This document shows positions 56,901-64,000 of a stretch of 64,000 nt of DNA, piece after piece. The number at the start of each line of letters is the position of its first letter. Position 1 is the first letter of the stretch. Source of the stretch: Argopecten irradians (Eukaryota > Mollusca > Bivalvia > Pectinida > Pectinidae); NCBI RefSeq assembly GCF_041381155.1, contig NC_091134.1, positions 5,384,255-5,448,254 on the forward strand, given 5' to 3'. The translations under genes were made by a program, and so were the position numbers. The notes under the pieces are model-generated. The model ran no database searches. It was not told the origin of the DNA and worked only from the letters and a program-made list of their open reading frames with translations.

Positions 56901-59900
56901 TCAGGTTCAGGGAAACACGTTCAATAGGTGTATAAAGTGTACAGTACATCAGTCAGCTGCTGAGCGGTAGGGGTTTGTACATTTACTTTTGTGTCATTAT
57001 CAGATGGGCAGCACATGTACAAGAGTAAATCAGGCATGCAGATTTTAACATTTAATGTAAGAAAATGTTGGTTTTGTAAGACTGGTGGCTGTAGTGTTCA
57101 AAATCAAGGTAACTTTCAAAGTGTAAAAAGACGCAACATTTTATAAATCAGTTGATGCATAAATACTGCAACATTTTACAAATTGAAAATTACATCTTTT
57201 AAACAAGGCTTTTATGATCACAATAGTTACATCAGCCTGATGTCTTATTTTCTCTCATAACAATTACAAACAATTCTATGTCTAGAAAGTTGCATCCCCC
57301 ACCCCCACCCTTGATACACTCCACACAATAGATTCCACAATGGAATAATCAGCTGTCAAATTTTCAAAATGATACGATGACATCAATTAATGGATTTAAA
57401 ACATCATTATGTGTAAAAAACATTTTACAGATTAATATTACCATATATATATCAAATGTATTGACAATTATGCAATTGTTTGCATAAATAGTGAAAGAAT
57501 TTATACTCTTGTAAAAGTTATGAGAGACTTGCAATCATCTTAAACACTTACTAGAGCAAGTTCTGCACTTTTCTCCTAAGGAACAAACACAAACAAGCAT
57601 AATGCTATATATCTACAATTCTCTCAATCAGACAAAAATTGAGTAGTTTAAAATGTTGTGGAATTCTCTTGATAACTGTAAACATATCAAATAATATATG
57701 CAAGTGGAGTTAGCAAAGTAAAATTTCTGAAATCAAATTTTCTAAATATAGTATTGATGGTCTTTCTAAAAGATTAAGATTTTTTATATTTATGGAGCAT
57801 TCCCTACAGAGTCCATATATATGGATTAACATTTGCCAATGAACTACCGGATATAAAAGCATTAATTGTTACAGTAACACATATATTGTACATAACTTAC
57901 TAGTTTCCTCCAAAGCTTCTGCCACGGGAGATGGCTCCCTGTCTCTGTTGGCCAGTAAGTCGTCCACACCACTAAAACCATTCAAATTCAGTTAAATATA
58001 CAATGAAAACAAAACTTTAAAATAACAACTGTAACAATATGGAGATAAAGTAAATTAAAATTTGTCCTATTATCAGTTTACCCAACAAAAATTTCATGTA
58101 CTAAGTTCTATTTTAGAATTTTTTTCAACTTCATTAAATATTTTATACACTTACTCCATATAGAAGTTGTTTACACATTCATCCCTGTTTATACGACGAA
58201 ACTCTCTCAGCTCCTCAAAGTAATTTTCTGAACGATCCATTGTGCCACGGTCATTATCCAGTAATGCAGCAATCCAGTCGTAACCAAGAAGATGTCGGTC
58301 CATTTCAGGGACACTCATAGTGCTAGCGTCTCGGGACGTCATAAAACTCACCTTACTCAGAGACTAAAATTACAAAAGGCACAGTGAGATAAAAACATGA
58401 TTTGATAAAGGTAGATTGCAGAAGTGAATTCAGTGCAACCACGTACACAGTCAATGTAAATTGGACAACATACAAAAGATATACTTTAAAGGGACAATTC
58501 AGTGAGGCTAATTCGTTACATAACCACGAAGCAAAATATGACATAAATGTATTGTTCTACATTCCTTTTGAAGCATATGACAAGAAATAGTGACAAATTC
58601 CACAATATTGTTAAGTTCTATTGTTAACATTGTTAAGTATTTTGATTAATACCATTGAAATTCCAAATTGTTGATCAATACGATTAAGCAGGTACACTAT
58701 GTACGCTGTACACTTACCCGAGTCAAAGTCACGCAGGTTAAACAAATGCAATACATTATATTACCACCGAGGAGTTGATGAAATTATTTTTAGACAAGAA
58801 CATGCATCTAATAATGTTAACACAACGGTAAGAGTGATTTGAGTAGTTCTAGACAAAAGGATTCTTTACTACACAGGCAAGGGTCAGGGTTTGGCATACA
58901 AGGCTATGTGTAATGGCGATTGAACATTTCAAATACATTTGACTACAGTGGGCTTTTCTGACATATCACAGTAAAACCAACTAATCTAATTTCCATTAGA
59001 ACTGGTTTGCTTCCGAAATATGTGCAAGTTTTAATATACTCTTAGACCCAATTGTCCCTTTAAATTTGTTATCCTGATTGGAAAGATAAAGCTTTTATAA
59101 TTAAATATAAAGGTGAATAACCTAAACATTAGCCCATGTATATCAACCACATGTACACATAAACATGCAGATTTATTAATTAACTGACATTACTGCTGCA
59201 TACCCGTTTTAGATCCTTTGGCCCAGTTGTCATCAAGATTGACTTCGGTTTACTCATAGTATCACGAATGAAGTTTGCTACCTTCCTATCATTTCCAGCC
59301 GAATGTAACATCTTATCATGATCCCCAGCATTGTTGTTTTTTGATGTTTCCGTTTGTTCTTCATCCTCACCTATATCAACATCCTCAGGGGAAGTCCCAA
59401 ACTTCGATCTCAGATAATTGATGTCACTTTCATCAAATTTTGAGTAACTAAAGTTCAACCTTGAATGCTCATCTTCCTTACATTCACTTTCATTTAGTTG
59501 AGAATCAACTTTAACATTTTTGTCTATTATTTTCCTGCGTAATTTCACATCTGTTTCTTTATCAGTATCTCTCCATCGTTTAACCTCTGACCTCAAGTTT
59601 GATAACTGACCACACAGCTTGTTCTCCTCAGTAACTACTTTAGGTGTAGTAGTAGCACAGTCATCAATGTCTTTATGGAGAGCTAATTCTTTGCGCCCTA
59701 CATCCTGTTTTTGGTGGTGTGTATTGAAGTTATTTGCCTCTGTAGCAATACCTTTAGTTAATTTGTCAGACTTATCACAATTTGACTTTTTCCTGCTATT
59801 CTGTCGGGCTTTTGCAAGCTGTTCCCGAGCACTAGGTTGACCATTATGGGGTCTTTTTTCAACAGTTGTGGACACATCTAATTCTGCTTCCTTAGAAGAA

Positions 59901-60091
59901 CACTTGACTATATCAGGTTTCTTTGTACTGACACTAGAACTCTTAATCATAGTCCCTTTACCAGTTTCCTTTAAATTTGTGTCCTCCTCTGATGACTGAT
60001 AGTTGACAATGTTCTGAAGTCTGCCCTGTTTTGCCTTCAAACGCTGCAAAAGCACTTTGCTCTGTGCTCTTAGCTGTTCATCAATATCCAT
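50608..60091 (-). CDS. MIIP: MIIP, migration and invasion-inhibitory protein, 8 coding exons
   Basis: In vertebrates MIIP binds IGFBP2 and HDAC6 and limits cell migration. Here the exons, in order, are 60091-59204, 58363-58155, 57971-57901, 57575-57552, 55668-55533, 54495-54399, 54008-53904 and 50904-50608, giving 1827 nt, 608 aa (human 388). Matches to human: N-terminus MDIDEQLRAQSKVLLQRL; SKPKSIL; HLLGYDWIAALLDN (321-334) then ELREFRRINRDEC, against YLGYDWIAGSLD...LQEFRETNKEEC; CRTC (393-396), then VNDRLF; RVSIP (443-447); HRRKSLDDTDSFSL. The long Ser/Lys/Asp-rich region, about 31-285, is an extension relative to human. All introns are GT-AG and in phase. Confidence 0.88.
50935..51013. repeat. 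38-bp two-copy direct repeat
   Basis: AATACTTCAATGAATATCAA then TGCTAAATACAGTGTAT occurs twice in tandem, just upstream of the MIIP last exon. Confidence 0.85.
51143..51287. repeat. Two-copy direct repeat
   Basis: ATGTAGGAATTCCTTCCAGT followed by GATTATACA and AAGAAATAAAAAAACAGA occurs twice, about 87 bp apart. Confidence 0.8.
51392..52785. mobile_element. 1.4-kb foldback-like inverted-repeat element
   Basis: Ends ATTACAGCGACATTACAAC and, on the complement of the right side, ATTACAGCGACTTTACAAT. Inner arms are also inverted: GGCTTTGACACATACCTGGA at 52079-52098 faces CTAGGTATGTGTCAAAGCC at about 52358-52376, and similarity extends roughly 51950-52480. No transposase. Lies in the last MIIP intron. 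Confidence 0.65.
52786..53903. other. MIIP last-intron sequence without recognised features
   Basis: AT-rich intron. A 76-codon open frame at 53483-53713 on the plus strand has no recognisable similarity. Confidence 0.5.
53904..54008 (-). CDS. MIIP: MIIP exon 8
   Basis: 35 codons, HCVRGYENAVPSMV to KSMIQT; the HC start matches human RHCLLGWD. Acceptor AACTCCAG, donor ACT|GTAAGT. Confidence 0.87.
54399..54495 (-). CDS. MIIP: MIIP exon 7
   Basis: Encodes RVSIPRSTLLSPHRVK to DSFSLST, matching human [24 protein letters not shown] in pattern. Donor ACG|GTAAGC. Confidence 0.92.
54900..55523 (+). mobile_element. Family B element in a MIIP intron
   Basis: Core units of about 150 bp with GACCTTCATTCAAGGTCACA, GAGGCCTA and TGGGCCTGTGACATGCTGGG, ending GGCCCATGGACCTCTTGTT. 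Read here on the plus strand it runs from core to the CTCTTGTT end; the TTTTTAG hairpin start is missing. More diverged than the macrosatellite copies, hence older. Confidence 0.72.
55533..55668 (-). CDS. MIIP: MIIP exon 6, with NAGNAG acceptor
   Basis: Acceptor TTTTTTAGAAG offers two sites three bases apart: S-KVKPYTVN or S-MKPYTVN. Encodes VNDRLFTEPLKQQVVHYDD to TFEEPRFV; donor AG|GTAGAT, phase 2. Confidence 0.85.
55672..57551. other. MIIP intron 5 sequence
   Basis: AT-rich intron between microexon and exon 6. Contains a TATATA run at 56060-56084 and a C-rich patch CCCCCACCCCCACCC near 57296. No gene seen. Confidence 0.5.
56060..56084. repeat. TA-rich microsatellite
   Basis: TATATACATATATATATATA in MIIP intron 5. 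Confidence 0.85.
57552..57575 (-). CDS. MIIP: MIIP 24-nt microexon with CRTC
   Basis: Acceptor CCTTAG, donor CTA|GTAAGT. Encodes REKCRTCS with phase 1 on both sides. The CxxC pair matches human CVYC, and the next exon supplies VNDRLF as in human RVNRRLF. Confidence 0.8.
57901..57971 (-). CDS. MIIP: MIIP exon 4
   Basis: 71 nt encoding DGVDDLLANRDREPS to ALEET; phase 2 in, phase 1 out. Confidence 0.82.
58155..58363 (-). CDS. MIIP: MIIP exon with the GYDWIA core
   Basis: Acceptor TTTTAG, donor GA|GTAAGT. Encodes SLSKVSFMTSRDAS to RINRDECVNNFYM; holds LGYDWIAALLD, the best-conserved part of the family. Confidence 0.93.
58490..59059. mobile_element. About 570-bp TTAA-flanked MITE
   Basis: TTTAAAGGGACAATTCAG on the left and CAATTGTCCCTTTAAA on the right are inverted. 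TTAA is embedded at both ends (58486-58489 and 59060-59063), as for piggyBac-type elements. Lies in the MIIP intron after the first coding exon. Confidence 0.7.
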
Positions 60092-60104
60092 TTCTGTACG
60101 TAGT
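59204..60104 (-). CDS. MIIP: MIIP first coding exon (coding from 60091)
   Basis: Acceptor TTCTTTCAG at 60105, 13 nt of 5' UTR, ATG at 60091, 888 coding nt (296 codons), donor CGG|GTATGC. Encodes the conserved N-terminal helix, a long low-complexity polar region and MSKPKSILMTTGPKDLKR. Confidence 0.9.
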
Positions 60105-60478
60105 CTGAAAGAAAAGTCATTACATGACGTATCAAAATATGTAAATAATCTGTAATGCGAAAATTGTAATTAAATTTCAAAAAATAAGTAGTGGCCTACA
60201 CGAGGAAAAATGTGCACAAGACATTATTGGTACACACAAAGATCGGGATTGAGACCACATACGTAACTATAATGTATATGAACCGCAGTAGGCAAACGTG
60301 TACACACAAGTTTTGCCTGCTTTCCGCTATTAGCGTTCTTGGTAACAAGCGGAATAGCGTTGGCTAGCACGTTATATTTCGTTTTAAATCTGGATATCCG
60401 TAAATCATAATTATCAAGCATACCTTGAAAATCGAATGTAATTAAAAAACGCCGGATTTTACATAACTTCGAACACAA

Positions 60479-60511
60479 TCAATAAACAATCTCATTCGAG
60501 TCAGCCTCCAT
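60479..60511 (-). CDS. Possible upstream ORF in the MIIP leader
   Basis: ATG in strong context (GCCAAAATGG) followed by EADSNEIVY and TGA. If the MIIP transcript starts upstream of it, this 10-codon frame lies in the leader before the splice at 60424 and could dampen MIIP translation. Confidence 0.35.
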   Translation of the reverse strand: MEADSNEIVY

Positions 60512-60830
60512 TTTGGCCGCCGATATTGAAACTTGTCACATGATATTTTTTTCTTAAATATGATTGGCTGGAATTACCGGTTTGTTCGATTGCAAACTTT
60601 AGACGTGCGTTCGATTGCAACGATTGCAATTCATTAAAAACATATATTTTTTTATCACCACTGTTAGAGGAAGAAATTTATCCCATTTGATAAGCAAAAT
60701 TATGAAAAATAAAAGGCCGTAACATCAGTTATAATAATAAATTGTCTTATAGAATTGAAAACGGGATTTTAAACAAAAGGTATGAAAACGAAAGTAGATC
60801 AGTGTCACAGACACGTTTGAAAGAAACTGC

Positions 60831-60873
60831 ATGCTGATTCCCTCGTAAAATGACGTTAGGTACCAGTATGTAA
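60831..60873 (+). CDS. Two possible upstream ORFs in the XXYLT1 leader
   Basis: 60831-60848 reads MLIPS-stop and 60850-60873 reads MTLGTSM-stop, both just before the main ATG at 60890. Relevance depends on the transcription start, which is not known. Confidence 0.3.
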
Positions 60874-60889
60874 AGTAGACTGCCACAAG

Positions 60890-61297
60890 ATGATTTATAT
60901 TAAGAAGTCTCAGTTTCTGACCTTGATAATTGGTTGTATTTTAGTTTACATTCTTTTCAATTTCTGGCCATGGTCATCACAAACGTTTACAACAAACAAC
61001 CAGAAATACTACACATCAATGGACCAGGTCCAAAGAGAAAAGCCAGCCACAACAAGAGTGAAGGCAAAACAACAGGAGGACGTAAGGAAGAAAATATACA
61101 ATATCGATGTGATTATAACGTTTAGCAAGGCAAAAGATAATCGAGGACTCCAGCAGAAATTTGAGGTTACTGTATCGTCCATGTTTAAATGGGCAAGTGT
61201 GCCTTTGTCACTGTACATTATCGGCGACGATGAGAGTAAGGGCCTGGCTGATTCCATTATAGAAGGAGCTGCGGCCAAACACAACGCTAGATACACG
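60890..61297 (+). CDS. XXYLT1: XXYLT1 exon 1
   Basis: ATG in good context (ACAAGATGA). Encodes the membrane anchor, a basic stem and NIDVIITFSKAKDNRGL to KHNARYT. Donor ACG|GTATTA, phase 0; the frame continues open into the intron but loses homology. Confidence 0.9.
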
Positions 61298-63040
61298 GTA
61301 TTACATCTTTTCATGATTGTTGTGTGTCATTGCCCTTTAATCGTCATTTTATCATGGAACTATCCCATAGTTGCCTCTAATTGTTTTAATTGTTCTTTGC
61401 CACTGCTTTTAAAATGCACATTACACCATGTCCATGTCAGCATTAATTTGCTTCTAAACATTTTTCTAATTCCTTATATTTTTTTGTTCCATGTCATTGG
61501 TCCTTATGTCAATGTTACTTGCAATTGTCTTTTACCATTTCTCTAAGGTCAATGTTCTTCCTCGCTAACCATTGTATCTCCAATGTCAATGTTCATTGTC
61601 ATTGTTCGTTACAATTGCTCCAATATCACTGTTCGTTATTGGTACCGTACCATAGCTCCAATGTCAATATCCCTTGTCATTGGGCCATACCATAGCTCCA
61701 ATGTCAATATCCCTTGTCATTGGGCCATACCATAGCTCCAATGTCAATATCCCTTGTCATTGGGCCATACCATAGCTCCAATGTCAATATCCCTTGTCAT
61801 TGGGCCAAACCATAGCTTCAATGTCACTGTTCCTTGCCTTTGTCGTTTACCATTGCTACAATATCAATGTTTATTGTCACTGCTCTTGTCATATTTCCTT
61901 GCTGTTGGTGATCGTCATTGCGTTTTTTCTTTGATATGTCAATGCTTCTTGCATCATCTTAATTAGTATCATTTTTTAACATATTTCCTGTTTTCTATTA
62001 TTCAATACACTAGATGATTATATAACGATTATAAAGTCCACGAAACTGTTTTAAAAATGGTAGAGGAGTGATGTGAAAGGAAGCTATGGCAGTGGTTCAA
62101 TATCCAACATTCTATCTGTAAACCCGATACAGAAATAATGCCTGATATTAGTAATACGATGTCCCTTGACCTCAGGACTCCCCTCTACTTTGCACATCTG
62201 ATAAGAAAAACATGATAAACATATGACTGGTCTGATTACTTTAAATGGTAAAGTATACTTGTCAGATTATTTTAAAGTGCAAAACAAATCTAGTCAACAA
62301 AATCAACCTTAATCCTATTGTCAAATGTCATCTTTATCTTTATACAGATGATGCCATTGGACGTGGAACACCTTGCAAAGGAATTACATGAGATTGTGAA
62401 AGAGATGCAGCCCTACTTTAGTTACAAACCTGGGGCCTACTACAGTGATGCCTTATTTTTCCTGTCCATGGCTCTACATAAGGTCCTTCCTTTGTCCATC
62501 AGTAATGTCATTATGTTGGATGCTGATCTCAAATTCAATACAGACATAGCAAAACTGTATGAAGAATTCTACAAATTCTCAGAAGAAAATGTTATGGGGA
62601 TAGCCCGTGAGAACCAGCCAGTATACCGTCACACTTTCTCCCTGTATAGAACAAAACATCGCGGGACTCGTGTGGGAGATCCACCTCCCAACGGTTTGAC
62701 AGGATTCAATAGTGGTGTGTTACTTCTTGACCTAGAGAAGATGAGATCTTCAGATCGTTATAACTCATTACTGACAGCATCTTCAGTTAAGTCCTTAACG
62801 ACTGAATATTCATTCCAAGGTCACCTTGGAGACCAAGACTTTTTCACTTTAGTTTCCATGTCTCATGAGAACTTATTTTACATCTTGCCTTGTACTTGGA
62901 ATAGACAGTTATGTGAATGGTGGAGGGACAAAGGTTACCAGGATGTGTTTGACCTCTATTTTAAATGTGAAGGTCACATTAATATTTACCATGGAAACTG
63001 TAATACACCTCTGCCAGTATTAGATTGGGAAAAGTCCTAG
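60890..63040 (+). CDS. XXYLT1: XXYLT1, xyloside xylosyltransferase 1, two coding exons
   Basis: ER type II membrane glycosyltransferase that adds the second xylose to O-glucosylated EGF repeats, as on Notch (UDP-xylose donor, alpha-1,3 linkage, GT8 family). Exons 60890-61297 and 62348-63040 give 1101 nt, 366 aa (human 393). Seen: signal anchor about 9-27 (FLTLIIGCILVYILFNFW); metal-binding DxD in MLDADLKF (D194, D196); AYYSDALFFLSMALHKVLP; ARENQPVYRHTF; NGLTGFNSGVLLLDLE; GHLGDQDFFTLVS; TWNRQLCEWWRDKGY; and HGNCNTPLP at the C-terminus. All match human XXYLT1 closely. Confidence 0.95.
61641..61840 (+). repeat. 40-bp tandem repeat in the XXYLT1 intron
   Basis: Unit TGGGCCATACCATAGCTCCA then ATGTCAATATCCCTTGTCAT. 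Three near-perfect copies from 61681, with degraded copies on both sides (CAATGTCA motifs from about 61550 to 61900). Confidence 0.9.
61901..62347. other. Rest of the XXYLT1 intron
   Basis: No features recognised beyond the 3' splice site. Confidence 0.5.
62348..63040 (+). CDS. XXYLT1: XXYLT1 exon 2 (catalytic domain) and stop
   Basis: Acceptor CTTTATACAG. Encodes MMPLDVEHLAKELHE to PVLDWEKS and TAG at 63038-63040; holds the DxD motif, acceptor-binding region and conserved cysteines. Confidence 0.95.
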   Translation: MMPLDVEHLAKELHEIVKEMQPYFSYKPGAYYSDALFFLSMALHKVLPLSISNVIMLDADLKFNTDIAKLYEEFYKFSEENVMGIARENQPVYRHTFSLYRTKHRGTRVGDPPPNGLTGFNSGVLLLDLEKMRSSDRYNSLLTASSVKSLTTEYSFQGHLGDQDFFTLVSMSHENLFYILPCTWNRQLCEWWRDKGYQDVFDLYFKCEGHINIYHGNCNTPLPVLDWEKS

Positions 63041-64000
63041 TGTCTTGTAAATGTACCATTTATTTTATTGTATTCATAAATGCAATTTTTTTATTGCATG
63101 ACACCATTTTCCTTCACAAATATCCAGGTAAAATGTCTTTCATTGGTTTAAATATATTAGCCATTGTAAACTACAGCAACTGTGTACATATATGACAGTT
63201 CTTTTCCTATGTGATATGCATATGAAGAAAAAACTTTACGCAATCAATACGGAGAAATTGTGAGCAAATTCACCTGTTGCATTTAAGGGCCAAAGACTAA
63301 TGTCAATTATAGAAACTATGGTAGGTAACCAGATTAGACAATCAGATCTCCCCTGTACATAAAGTGTAAGGCCTTTTTGTTTTGTTGATACAAAGCTTTT
63401 CTGTGTTATGGGACCAATAACTTTGTTGTTAGACTATAGCTTGTATGATAACTATTTTTATCTGATTTATTTGTTTTGGTGTTTGTTTCATTAGCAGGTC
63501 CTGCTTCGAGTGAATGTTCATTTTACTGGTACAAGTGTATTCTTATACATGTATTAGTGTATTTGCTATGACTAGATTTGGCCTTAAGGTTAATAACACA
63601 AATTCTTGAGTGATAATTTTTCAAGTTTTGATTTACTGAGAATTAATATTAGTGCAGCTTTAAATTGTACATGAAAAAGGATTTGGTTTACCGTAGCTGT
63701 GTAAATGTGTATTATATATAAGTACATGTAATTGTTATTCAAATAAACAAGTGACTATTTTATAATTGTACTATTTCAAGTATCATGACAGCTTTTACAA
63801 GAATACTTTTATACTACATACTATTAAGTAGATTTGTTATTATCATGTAAGTGTGGGTATCATTTTATGATTGCGTTAAATGAACTGTAAGTGTGATGTG
63901 CCAAGATTAATAGGAACTTTTCTTGCCTTGATGTCCATTTTATACTGTAAACCACTTTATTGTTGTGAAATACAGATGATCATATATTTTCGCTACAGAG
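63041..64000 (+). other. XXYLT1 3' UTR and downstream DNA
   Basis: AT-rich. A canonical polyadenylation signal AATAAA lies at 63742-63747, about 700 bp after the stop, so the transcript probably ends near 63765. Nothing recognised after that. Confidence 0.6.
63742..63747 (+). terminator. XXYLT1 polyadenylation signal
   Basis: AATAAA in TTCAAATAAACAAGTG, the first strong signal seen after the stop codon. Confidence 0.6.

Larger units (their letters stand above)
60105..60889. promoter_or_regulatory. Divergent MIIP / XXYLT1 promoter interval
   Basis: Under 0.8 kb between the two genes. A probable MIIP non-coding exon ends at 60424 with TTTTCAAG|GTATGC on the minus strand. ATTGG at 60563-60567 is a reversed CCAAT box. 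CCTCCATTTTGGCCGCC at 60505-60521 is a YY1-like site. No TATA box stands out. Confidence 0.55.

Noticed and set aside
59619..59840. 73-codon plus-strand frame
   Set aside because: Antisense shadow of the MIIP first coding exon.
61298..61546. Read-through extension of the XXYLT1 exon 1 frame
   Set aside because: Homology to XXYLT1 stops at the GT donor and resumes at 62348. The extension is low-complexity intron sequence.

Overview
The window is animal nuclear DNA, most likely from a bivalve mollusc or close lophotrochozoan relative. The evidence is intron-rich genes with animal orthologues, AT-rich introns, and several repeat families with hairpin ends and about 145-170 bp core repeats of the kind known from bivalve genomes. 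No species can be named. Three protein-coding genes can be assembled exon by exon.

(1) EXOSC10/RRP6, the catalytic 3'-5' exonuclease of the nuclear RNA exosome, plus strand, 140-27333. It has 22 coding exons giving a predicted 841 aa with PMC2NT, DEDD-Y exonuclease, HRDC and a basic tail. (2) MIIP, migration and invasion-inhibitory protein, minus strand, 60091 down to 50608. It has 8 coding exons giving about 608 aa. (3) XXYLT1, xyloside xylosyltransferase 1, plus strand, 60890-63040. It has two coding exons giving 366 aa. EXOSC10 and MIIP are convergent. MIIP and XXYLT1 are divergent and share a promoter interval of under 0.8 kb.

The notable part is the repeat structure. Inside EXOSC10, a 3.5-kb block with exons 3-9 is tandemly duplicated (7825-11345 and 11346-14890). 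The intron phases do not allow both copies to be spliced together in frame, and the first copy has a one-base insertion in its exonuclease exon. Intron 14 holds nine 88-bp repeats that copy the end of exon 14 with its splice donor, then about 96 copies of a 40-bp unit, each containing an acceptor-like pyrimidine-CAG. Intron 20 holds seven 30-bp units and two truncated copies of exon 21 that repeat the acceptor. So three separate arrays in one gene amplify splice-site-like sequence.

Between the EXOSC10 and MIIP 3' ends lies a six-copy macrosatellite (28611-48744, unit about 3355 bp), built from pieces of hairpin-ended non-autonomous elements. Several otherwise different families here share a TTTTTAG-plus-hairpin end and/or a CTCTTGTT end. 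Their core repeats carry dense DR0 nuclear-receptor-like motifs or inverted pairs of AAGATGG (YY1-like) motifs. Other mobile DNA includes a 462-bp element with a 10-bp target duplication, two TTAA-flanked elements and several short inverted-repeat elements.

No rRNA, convincing tRNA, CRISPR array, virus or autonomous transposon gene was found. The large, nearly identical duplications could partly be assembly artefacts of a heterozygous genome, and the sequence alone cannot settle this.
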